Below are positions 8,287 through 16,251 of a DNA stretch of 64,000 nucleotides, piece by piece; position 1 is the stretch's first letter; each line of letters starts with the position of its first letter. The stretch is from G963676655 sp963678305 (lineage in GTDB: Bacteria; Verrucomicrobiota; Lentisphaeria; Victivallales; Victivallaceae). The notes below the pieces were generated by a model, which saw only the letters and a list, made by a program, of their open reading frames with translations, was not told the origin of the DNA and did no database searches. The position numbers were made by a program, and so were the translations under genes. The stretch covers positions 124,001 through 188,000 of the forward strand of contig CAXXVV010000002.1 in NCBI GenBank assembly GCA_963678305.2. The letters are read 5' to 3'.

Positions 8287-10050
8287 ATGAACGTTACTCT
8301 GCAGTGGCTGGATATAATTTCAATTGTCATTTATCTTTTGATAATTGTTGGCATAGGGGTATTTTTCACTCGCGGCACCAAGACCACCGAAGGATATTTG
8401 CTCGGTGGCAGATCAATTCCGTGGTGGGCAATCGGCATCAGTTATATGATGAGTCTATTCAGCACCTTGTCATTGGTCGCCACCCCGGGTGAAATTTATA
8501 ATTACGGCATGACGATGTCCATGTTCGGATTTCTCTATCCGATATTGTCGATCCTTTTTTTCTTTGTGTTCATGCGTTTTCTATTTGCGACAAATGTCTT
8601 TACCCCATTTGAATACCTGGAAAAAAGATTCAGCGGCAATATTCGCACCATGGTCGGCAACATTTATATATTTACCCGGATTTTTTATCTGGCCATGGTT
8701 CTTTTTGCCACCAGCATGGTCTTTTTCGGCGGTGCGGGCTGGGACCCGAAAATAACCATCATCGTAATTGGAGCGATTGGCACATTTTATACGGTTATGG
8801 GCGGCATGCGGGCCGTGGTATGGACCGATGTGGTGCAGTTTGCGGTATTGATTGTCGGCGTGGGCCTGGTTTTCGTAATCTGCTCACAGGAAAACACCGG
8901 CGGACTCATCGGCGCCTGGAACTACGCGATGGATCACGGCCGCGGGCCGGAAAAATTCGCGGAAGCCTCTTTCTACCAATTAAGCCCTTTCGTCCGGCTC
9001 AGCTTCTGGGTCTTGCTTTATTCACAGATTTCACAGGCGATCTTTTACAACTCTGGCGACCAGATTTCGGTCCAGCGGCTACTCAGCACCAGTTCTTACC
9101 AGCAAGCTAAAAAAGCTATATTTACCAACTCTTTTACTTTTATTCCTTTTTCATTGGTTCTTACTGTTATCGGATTAATGATCTACAGTTACTACGGCCA
9201 GCATCCCGACCCGAATGTTACCAGCGGCGATGTCGCGCTGTTCGCGTTTGTCTCGACAAAACTGCCGACTCCCCTGCCCGGTATTTTCTTTGCCGCGATG
9301 CTGGCGGCGGCGATGAGTACGCTTGATTCAGGCATTAACAGTCTTTCCGGCCTGATAGTCAAGGAAATATATGTACGCGCCAAAAAAGACGAAGTTGATG
9401 ACGCCCGACAGGTAACTTTGATGAAGTGGGGAACCGTACTTATCGGCATAATAGCCACAGGCGGAGGGCTTGGCATCTGCATTGCTTCAACCGCTTTGAA
9501 AGAAACGGTTATCGAGGCATTCACCATCTGGACAATTCTGGGAGTTGTAATGAATCCGGTATTTTTACTCGGGGTAACATCACGGTACATAACAACCGAC
9601 TGGATATGGCGCCTGGCTGCCTGGACTTTCGGTTTGTCATTCGGGCTTGCCGCCTGGTACGTAATCTCCAAAAGCGGCTTCACCGCACCTCTTCCCTGGA
9701 ATTCGGTTATCATCGCGGCTGGAATGGCGGTTATTTTAGCGGTTACCGGTAAAATGGCCGGACAGTTCACCGGCAAATTCATCAAACAGTTTATCAACTG
9801 GCTTGCGATACTTTGCAGCGGCGCGGTCTGCGCGTTATTCTGCTGGGGCATATGCAGCCGGTATTTTGCACCGGGCGATACCGGCGGGGCCTTGAGTTTT
9901 ATGTGGGTAGGATTTCCCGGTCCTATACTCTTCCTGACAGGCGGTTATATTGTCGCCTTCTTCCTGGCTCGCCGAAAAAGCAAACCGGAACATGAATGTC
10001 TCACCTTGTGGTCCTGGCGTGAGGTCTCATCAAGGCTTGAACAGCAATAA
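8287..10050 (+). CDS. Sodium:solute symporter (SSS family)
   Basis: 587-aa inner-membrane transporter of the solute:sodium symporter family (PF00474). About 13-14 hydrophobic segments run from residue 8 to the C-terminus. Family marks are GYLLGGRSIPWWAIGISYMMS (about 37-57), FYTVMGGMRAVVWTDVVQF (about 165-183) and AAAMSTLDSGINSLSG (about 340-355), the last holding the Na2-site Ser/Thr region. AAGAAGG sits 8 nt before ATG. It heads a locus with regulator and glycan enzymes, so it probably imports the sugar or uronate released there; the substrate cannot be read from sequence. Confidence 0.9.
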   Translation: MNVTLQWLDIISIVIYLLIIVGIGVFFTRGTKTTEGYLLGGRSIPWWAIGISYMMSLFSTLSLVATPGEIYNYGMTMSMFGFLYPILSILFFFVFMRFLFATNVFTPFEYLEKRFSGNIRTMVGNIYIFTRIFYLAMVLFATSMVFFGGAGWDPKITIIVIGAIGTFYTVMGGMRAVVWTDVVQFAVLIVGVGLVFVICSQENTGGLIGAWNYAMDHGRGPEKFAEASFYQLSPFVRLSFWVLLYSQISQAIFYNSGDQISVQRLLSTSSYQQAKKAIFTNSFTFIPFSLVLTVIGLMIYSYYGQHPDPNVTSGDVALFAFVSTKLPTPLPGIFFAAMLAAAMSTLDSGINSLSGLIVKEIYVRAKKDEVDDARQVTLMKWGTVLIGIIATGGGLGICIASTALKETVIEAFTIWTILGVVMNPVFLLGVTSRYITTDWIWRLAAWTFGLSFGLAAWYVISKSGFTAPLPWNSVIIAAGMAVILAVTGKMAGQFTGKFIKQFINWLAILCSGAVCALFCWGICSRYFAPGDTGGALSFMWVGFPGPILFLTGGYIVAFFLARRKSKPEHECLTLWSWREVSSRLEQQ

Positions 10051-10141
10051 AATCATAAAAGAAACAAAAAGGAGAATAATATACAAAAATCATGTTGAAT
10101 TTCGATCATAAATAACAAATAGTAATTAAGGATTATCAACC

Positions 10142-10873
10142 ATGTTAGACAAAATAAGAAAGAAAACAGGAATTTTCACCCTTATCGAACTCCTGGTAGT
10201 GATCGCGATCATCGCAATTTTAGCGTCAATGTTGCTGCCGGCGCTCAATAACGCCCGTGAGAAGGCAAAATCCATTACCTGCCTGGCCAACTTGAAACAA
10301 CTGTATACTTCTTTGTACGTATATTCGGATAATTACCGGGGCCAGCTTCCGTCTGTCCTTAACAACCCTACCGACGGTTATACAAGCACCCCGTGGATTC
10401 TGCCGCTGATCATCTCCGGAATAATCCATGTGCCGCGTAATGAATACGGAACCATCAGTATACATAAAAAAATGGTATTCAACTGCCCGGCGAGAAAGTC
10501 TAAATACTTCAGTTTGACCACTACTTACGGCATGACCTGGTGTAATATGACTAGTCCCGCTTATGAAAATTACTCTCTGGGACTGCTGCCGCGCGGAAGA
10601 GGCAGTTACTATGCCGGTAATTTGTACAATTCAGGCTTCGACAAAGTTAAAGATACCGACTTTCCGTTACTGATGGACTCTTACGACTCCAACGGAGATA
10701 ATGAAATATGCTGTGTTTCCGTGACGAACCCTATCGGCAACTATTATGTTAATGCCGCACATCAGGACCGGGTGAGTGTACTCTATTTACCGGGCCACGC
10801 AAAATCCACCACACCAAATGAATTGATTCAAAAAAGCAATGCTCAATTGAGCGCTATCTGGAGGCAAAACTGA
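10142..10873 (+). CDS. Pseudopilin, type II secretion-like N-terminus, H-X9-PG variant
   Basis: 243 aa with a class III signal: short basic leader KIRKKTGI, then FTLIELLVVIAIIAILAS and ALNNAREKAKSITCLANLKQ. The C-terminal region carries the processing-associated motif normally written H-X9-DG; here it is HQDRVSVLYLPG, so Asp is replaced by Pro. The residue before the Phe is Ile, not the Gly expected by prepilin peptidase. Such proteins are abundant in Lentisphaerota and Planctomycetota, and their function is unknown. The gene ends 1 bp before the regulator gene, pointing to one transcript. Confidence 0.85.
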   Translation: MLDKIRKKTGIFTLIELLVVIAIIAILASMLLPALNNAREKAKSITCLANLKQLYTSLYVYSDNYRGQLPSVLNNPTDGYTSTPWILPLIISGIIHVPRNEYGTISIHKKMVFNCPARKSKYFSLTTTYGMTWCNMTSPAYENYSLGLLPRGRGSYYAGNLYNSGFDKVKDTDFPLLMDSYDSNGDNEICCVSVTNPIGNYYVNAAHQDRVSVLYLPGHAKSTTPNELIQKSNAQLSAIWRQN

Positions 10874-10874
10874 T

Positions 10875-12020
10875 ATGACCAGCGAATGCTTGAAAACCGT
10901 ACCTGACCACTGGCATCTTTTTGAGGTGATCTGCAACGAAATCTGCCGTCGGGAAATCCGTCCCGGAGATTTACTGGGCACCTCAAACGAACTCGCCAAA
11001 CAACGCGGGGTCAAACTCGGCACCGCCAAAAACACGCTTGCGCAGCTGCATAAATACCATATAATTAAACGTCAGCAGAAGGTGGGTTCTTTTATCAGTG
11101 AGAAAGCAATCGAAAATATTCGTCAGGAACGGCTCGAGCGGTCATCAATTCTAGTGGTTTTCAGCGGCGTACCGATGCCGGAATTTTTCTCGCGAGTTCA
11201 GGGGATCATGGAAGTAGCCGCGGAACATGCCGTTCCCGTCAACATCGGCAGCACGACCATGAGCGGAGATCTGCTGCTCAAACTGATCAACAGCGATATC
11301 CGGCGCGGCCTGGTCGGGGTCATCTTCCCCCAGGGTCCGGATTCAAGCCTCCCGACTGATGTCAGAAGCTTTTTACGCAAACACAATGTGCCGATTTTCG
11401 GCACATCCCCGCTCGAAGGCTGCCCGGTCAGCATCTGCCGTGAAAATGAAGATATGATGTATGACAGCATTGTCAAACATTTAGCGGAACAAGGCTACCG
11501 CCGCATCGGCTACATCGGCCTTACCGGAAAAACGGGCGACCGGGAATACTTTACGCTGTCTCATTACCGGATGCTCCGTGCCGCGGAAAAATACGGAATC
11601 GAAGCAAAACCGGGTGACCAGCTGGACATCAGGGCTCCTTTGAGCTGTGATTCAATTTTAAGGGAAGCGGATGAATGGCCTGATATGATCACCCCCTGGC
11701 TCAAGGAGCGGCCGGAGATAGACGCGGTTATCTGCAGTTTCGACCGTGTAGCCTGGGCGGCAATGAAATCAGCCAAAGCATTAGGCAGAAGCGGAGCTGA
11801 CAAACTCGGGATCACCGGGGTCGGCTGCCTCAACCAGGCTTACGGCTTGAATGAAAATGAATTGACTTCATTCGGACCGCTGCCGTCGGAAATAGGCAAG
11901 ATTATGGGAAAACTCGCACTTGAGGCTATGGCTAATTATCCGCATACGCCTAAACCGGACAACGTTTTTTCCGGCCAACTTCATATCGGTAATTCCACTT
12001 TAAGAAATAAAAGGAGTTAA
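10875..12020 (+). CDS. GntR/LacI-type transcriptional regulator
   Basis: 381 aa. Residues about 10-75 form a GntR winged helix-turn-helix (EICRREIRPGDLLGTSNELAKQ, GTAKNTLAQLHKYHIIKR, VGSFIS); residues about 90-375 resemble the periplasmic-binding-like ligand domain of LacI repressors (LAEQGYRRIGYIGL, ICSFDRVAWAAMKSAKALG, GITGVGC). It probably senses a sugar and represses or activates this locus; the palindrome at 8178-8204 is a candidate site. A GGAGG lies inside the end of the pseudopilin gene, 10 nt upstream. The effector is unknown. Confidence 0.88.
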   Translation: MTSECLKTVPDHWHLFEVICNEICRREIRPGDLLGTSNELAKQRGVKLGTAKNTLAQLHKYHIIKRQQKVGSFISEKAIENIRQERLERSSILVVFSGVPMPEFFSRVQGIMEVAAEHAVPVNIGSTTMSGDLLLKLINSDIRRGLVGVIFPQGPDSSLPTDVRSFLRKHNVPIFGTSPLEGCPVSICRENEDMMYDSIVKHLAEQGYRRIGYIGLTGKTGDREYFTLSHYRMLRAAEKYGIEAKPGDQLDIRAPLSCDSILREADEWPDMITPWLKERPEIDAVICSFDRVAWAAMKSAKALGRSGADKLGITGVGCLNQAYGLNENELTSFGPLPSEIGKIMGKLALEAMANYPHTPKPDNVFSGQLHIGNSTLRNKRS

Positions 12021-12027
12021 AGTCCTC

Positions 12028-12921
12028 ATGTTTATCGACATTCATGCTCATGCCTACCGTCGGCCGACGCCGTTTGTCACGCAGTTCCCCACGGTAGAGC
12101 AAATTATTGAACGCTATGATCAGCACGGAATTGAAAAAGGCATATTGCTGCCGGTGGTCAGCCCGGAGATTTACCTGCCGCAGTCAAACGAGGACATTCT
12201 GGAAATGTGTGAACAATATCCGGAACGCCTGTTTGCCTTCTGCAATCTTGATCCGCGTGCGCTGACCAATTCAGCCGACGCCCCGCTTGACCGGGTCTTA
12301 GGTTATTACAAAGACAAAGGCTGCCGGGGTGTCGGGGAAATAATGCCTAATCTTTCGTTCATGGACCCAATGGTGCAGAATTTGTTCAAACATGCCCAGG
12401 AAGTCGGCTTGCCAGTGACCTTTGACGGATCAGATCAACTCAGCGGCGATTTCGGGTTGTACGATGAGCCGGGAATGCCGCAATTGGAACATACCCTGCA
12501 ACGTTTCCCCAAACTGAATATATTGGGTCACGGCATGGCCTTCTGGGCCGAAGTCGGCCGTCTTGAAACCCCGGCCCGGCGGAAAACCACATTCCGGCCC
12601 GACGGTCAACAAGTCGGTTTTATCCCGCCTTCGGGTTCGATTCGTGAAGAAGGAGTAGTGCCAAAACTTTTGCGCTGTTATCCAAACCTCTATGGGGAAC
12701 TATCCGATGCCGCGGCATCATTGGGCTGTGATCCCGAATACGGCTCCCGTTTCCTCGATGAATTTCAGGATAAACTGTTTTTCGGTACCGATTTTTGCTG
12801 TATCGGACAGCGTTTCACCACAATGGAAATCCTGCTTGACTGGCTAGAGCAGGACAAAATCAGCCAGACTGTTTTTGACAAAATCAGCCGGGAAAACGCC
12901 ATAAAATTCTTTAACCTGTAA
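12028..12921 (+). CDS. Amidohydrolase family 2 metal-dependent hydrolase
   Basis: 297-aa TIM-barrel hydrolase of the amidohydrolase-related family (PF04909), which includes decarboxylases and lactonases. The metal motif D-I-H-A-H starts at residue 4, LNILGHGMAFWAEV (about 169-182) supplies a conserved His, and LFFGTDFCC (about 251) the conserved Asp. Cytoplasmic, no signal peptide. AAGGAG precedes the ATG, 7 bp after the regulator stop. In this locus it may open a sugar lactone or process an imported product, which is inference. Confidence 0.82.
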   Translation: MFIDIHAHAYRRPTPFVTQFPTVEQIIERYDQHGIEKGILLPVVSPEIYLPQSNEDILEMCEQYPERLFAFCNLDPRALTNSADAPLDRVLGYYKDKGCRGVGEIMPNLSFMDPMVQNLFKHAQEVGLPVTFDGSDQLSGDFGLYDEPGMPQLEHTLQRFPKLNILGHGMAFWAEVGRLETPARRKTTFRPDGQQVGFIPPSGSIREEGVVPKLLRCYPNLYGELSDAAASLGCDPEYGSRFLDEFQDKLFFGTDFCCIGQRFTTMEILLDWLEQDKISQTVFDKISRENAIKFFNL

Positions 12922-12944
12922 TATTTTAACAATTTATCCGGACT

Positions 12945-15900
12945 ATGCAATCATCTAAAACAACCCACTATCAGTTGACTGACAACGGTTACGCAATCAC
13001 GGGCAGCCGGGAAATATTCAACCGGACGCTTTACGGCTCGCATGCCAATGACGAGCTGCCCGAGAAATATTTCACTTTTGCCGGGGATGCCCCTTTGTTC
13101 ATGGGTACGGTAAGCGATTACTCAAAACATACCGCCTGCCATTATTCCAAATGCGGAACCCTGATGAGCGGACTGGCGCTTACCCCAGGCGGCAAAAATC
13201 CGCATTTCTACAGCAGTGACATTGATACCTCCTCCCGCTGGTTTCATCAATGCGCAGATATTGAGGCGGTTTTCCGCAACGGTTGGATGGAGTACCGGCT
13301 GAGTCAATTCTCCCCCTGGTTCCCGGATGTAAAAGTGGAGATTCAGGCGTTCCCGCTGCTGCCGGAAAACGGCTTCCTGGTCCATTACCGGATCAAAACC
13401 GATCAACGAATAATTTTCTGCGCCGGACTGGGTGGAATGACCGGATTTATCGGCCGTTTCGAGTATTACGAGGAGCCAAAACGCAACTTCACGGCCTCCG
13501 ACTGCCATGGCAACACCGTCGTTTGCGGCGAAAACCGGGCATTGATCAAAGACGAACAAGGCCAGACGATCAGTATCGGCGCCAGCTTTCCGGTCCAAAC
13601 CGAAATTGGAAACGCAGAGGCAATGCAAAGCGAACCGCCCGGTATGTTTATCGGGAAAAAAGCTGAAGAAGGAGCCTTGCAGTCCGTAAAAATGTCTTCA
13701 GTTATCAATGCCGGTGAAACTCTGGACGGCTTTCTGGTTGTTATCCGGAATGACCGTAAAAATGCACTGGAAGGGTGGCTGAAGCATGACAATCCGGTTT
13801 CCGAATTGAAAAGCCGGATCAGGCGGAAACATGCCTGCATTGCGGTCAACACTCCAGATTCAATGCTTAACCAGACAGTAGCGCCAACTGTACTGGCGAT
13901 TGACGCGTCATGGCACAAAAACACGTTCTGCCATGGAGCTCACGGCTATCATGCGCCGTATCTGGGCTGGAGAAGCTGGTACGGTCCCACCGTTGTCGGC
14001 TGGCACGCAAGAGTGGCCAAGGCGATCAGGTCCCATATCGCGGAGATTCCGGACAGCGCGCCCGGACCGGAACAAGTCTGGTATGACGGCAACGACCGTC
14101 CCGACCTGGACCATGAAGGGACGCAATATCATCAGATCCGCAACAGTACAGGCTCTATCCCCTGCATCCTCGGCGGTAATGATATTTACAATATGCAGGA
14201 AGTCGGAATGGACATGCTCCTGCACCATTTGGATTGGACCGGAGACCGGAAGCTGGCGAGAGAAATATTTACCGCTCTGAGCGGCGTACTGGATTGGGAG
14301 GAACGGATACTTGACCCTGACGGCGACGGTCTTTTCCAGAACTTTTTAAACACCTGGATATCCGATGGACATGCCTACAACGGCGGCGGTTGCGCCCAGT
14401 CAAGTTTTTATAATTACCGCGCCAATTCAGCGCTGGCGAAAATCGCGGCTGATCTCGATCTGCCGGATATAAAATATAAACAGCGCGCGGCAAAAATATT
14501 CGCGGCGGTAAACGACAAATTATGGCTGCCGGAAAAAGGCGTTTTCGCCGAATACATAGACACTGTCGGCAATCAACTGCTGCACCCGGAACCTGAGCTT
14601 TCCACCATCTATCTCGCAATCGACTGCGGGGTGGCTGATATGTTTCAGGCCGCTCAAATGTTCAAATACCTGGAAAAACAACTGCGTCATGAAACAACAG
14701 CGAACAACGGCAAGCTGTTTTATTCCTCAAACTGGTATCCTAAAAAATACTCGACCTGCGGCTTGTTTCCGGCTGAAAATATTCACCTTGCTCTGGTATA
14801 TTTCCAACTCGGTCTCAAAGAACCGGCATTCGAACTGCTACAAGGTCTTACCGACGCATTTTTCAACAGCAGATATCCGGGATGCCTGAATCATATTCTG
14901 GTCGGAAACGGCGCGAGTGATATCGGCGACCTGGATTTTTCAGATGTTACCAGCATGTATCTGCGACTGATCGCGGAAGGGCTTTACGGCATCAGGTTCA
15001 AGCTGCTTGACGATTTTATCGAGATCGCCCCCGGCTTCCCCGCTGACTGGGCCCACGCCAATTGCCGCCTGCCGGACGCATCGCTTGATTATTATCGCAA
15101 CGGCAGCGAAGAAATTTTTTGTTTTTACACAGAAAGCCGGGTCATGAAAAAGTTCAAAATCCCGCTAAGATCGACCGGGCTTGAGTCGGTATTTTTAAAC
15201 GGGGAACCGGTAGAATATGAACTTGAACCGGCAATCGACAACTGCTACATGGTTGTGGAGACAGAACTTTCCGGCCGCCTTAATTTACAGGTAAACCACG
15301 GCGGCGACGCATTACCAGAATTACCATCAGACAACTTAAAAGTCGTTCGGGGAAATGAATTCGTTCTTGAGTTTGACAACGGCAATATCACAGAATGGCG
15401 CGACGCGGCCGGAGCCTTTGAGATCCCTGGTTCGTCTGGCGGCAGAATCGCGGGCAAGGTCCCGGAAAAAGCTGGTAATTATACGCTGTTCGTCCTGATA
15501 ACGGCCGGGGAATATTCCGCCTGGAAGACTGTTAATTTTACCGTACTGCCGGCAATAGCATCCCTGATAACGTCGGGAGAAAAAACGGCGAATCCGGGAG
15601 ATTTCACACCTTTGGATATTTCTGCATATTTCAACTGTTCAACTGATCGTATCCATACCCTGGAATACCGCGATCCAAGACCGGAAGGCTATTCAATCGG
15701 CTCCCGGCTGAATGGCCGGTACGCCTGGGAATGGAACCATCACGGACACAATAAAATAGAAGTTGACGACAGCACTCTGAGGCGGTGCGGCGGAATTTAC
15801 CGAACTCCTTCGGGAATCGGATTCTCCACGCCGGAAAGCGGCGGGAATCTGGCCTGCGCCTCGATCTGGGAGAATTTCCATTCACGCCTGGAAATTCCCC

Positions 15901-16223
15901 TGGATGGAAAAGCCTCGGAACTGGCGATTCTTATGATCGGCTCGACCAACGCCATGCAAAGCCATGTGGTCAACGCCGAAATTCAAGTCAGATATCAGGA
16001 TGGCAACCGGGAAGAAGTCAAACTGGTGAATCCGCTGAATTTCGACGACTGGCTGCAGCCGGCTTTGCAGACTGAAAACGAAACCGTTTATTTCAGCAAT
16101 TGCAACCACGGAATTGTCCAGCGGATAAAGCTGGATAGAAACCGTGATCTTGCAGCGGTGTCGGTTGAAGCGGTCGCAAATGAAATAATCATCGGGATAC
16201 TTGGAATCAGTATCGCACGATAA
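12945..16223 (+). CDS. Large (alpha/alpha)6-barrel glycosidase-like protein, possible DUF4450
   Basis: 1092 aa without signal peptide. The middle (about 310-700) has features of clan GH-L/GH63/GH78-like (alpha/alpha)6 enzymes: YLGWRSWYGPTVVGWHARV, RKLAREIFTALSGVLDWEERILDPDGDGLFQNFLNTW, and a late DFIEIAPGFPADW sandwich domain. The GWRxxYG segment recalls Bacteroidota DUF4450 proteins, an assignment I hold loosely. The N-terminal third is a beta-rich domain, and residues about 780-1090 are Ig-like/jelly-roll. Carboxylates around DPDGDG and a later Glu could be catalytic but are not proven. The SD is weak; the gene follows the amidohydrolase by 23 bp. Confidence 0.6.
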   Translation: MQSSKTTHYQLTDNGYAITGSREIFNRTLYGSHANDELPEKYFTFAGDAPLFMGTVSDYSKHTACHYSKCGTLMSGLALTPGGKNPHFYSSDIDTSSRWFHQCADIEAVFRNGWMEYRLSQFSPWFPDVKVEIQAFPLLPENGFLVHYRIKTDQRIIFCAGLGGMTGFIGRFEYYEEPKRNFTASDCHGNTVVCGENRALIKDEQGQTISIGASFPVQTEIGNAEAMQSEPPGMFIGKKAEEGALQSVKMSSVINAGETLDGFLVVIRNDRKNALEGWLKHDNPVSELKSRIRRKHACIAVNTPDSMLNQTVAPTVLAIDASWHKNTFCHGAHGYHAPYLGWRSWYGPTVVGWHARVAKAIRSHIAEIPDSAPGPEQVWYDGNDRPDLDHEGTQYHQIRNSTGSIPCILGGNDIYNMQEVGMDMLLHHLDWTGDRKLAREIFTALSGVLDWEERILDPDGDGLFQNFLNTWISDGHAYNGGGCAQSSFYNYRANSALAKIAADLDLPDIKYKQRAAKIFAAVNDKLWLPEKGVFAEYIDTVGNQLLHPEPELSTIYLAIDCGVADMFQAAQMFKYLEKQLRHETTANNGKLFYSSNWYPKKYSTCGLFPAENIHLALVYFQLGLKEPAFELLQGLTDAFFNSRYPGCLNHILVGNGASDIGDLDFSDVTSMYLRLIAEGLYGIRFKLLDDFIEIAPGFPADWAHANCRLPDASLDYYRNGSEEIFCFYTESRVMKKFKIPLRSTGLESVFLNGEPVEYELEPAIDNCYMVVETELSGRLNLQVNHGGDALPELPSDNLKVVRGNEFVLEFDNGNITEWRDAAGAFEIPGSSGGRIAGKVPEKAGNYTLFVLITAGEYSAWKTVNFTVLPAIASLITSGEKTANPGDFTPLDISAYFNCSTDRIHTLEYRDPRPEGYSIGSRLNGRYAWEWNHHGHNKIEVDDSTLRRCGGIYRTPSGIGFSTPESGGNLACASIWENFHSRLEIPLDGKASELAILMIGSTNAMQSHVVNAEIQVRYQDGNREEVKLVNPLNFDDWLQPALQTENETVYFSNCNHGIVQRIKLDRNRDLAAVSVEAVANEIIIGILGISIAR

Positions 16224-16251
16224 ACTCTTTCCTAAAAGACAGGAGTATTTA

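Noticed and set aside
13283..13666. Long alternative-frame ORFs inside large genes, for example within the 12945 gene
   Set aside because: They overlap a well-supported gene and carry no recognisable domain.
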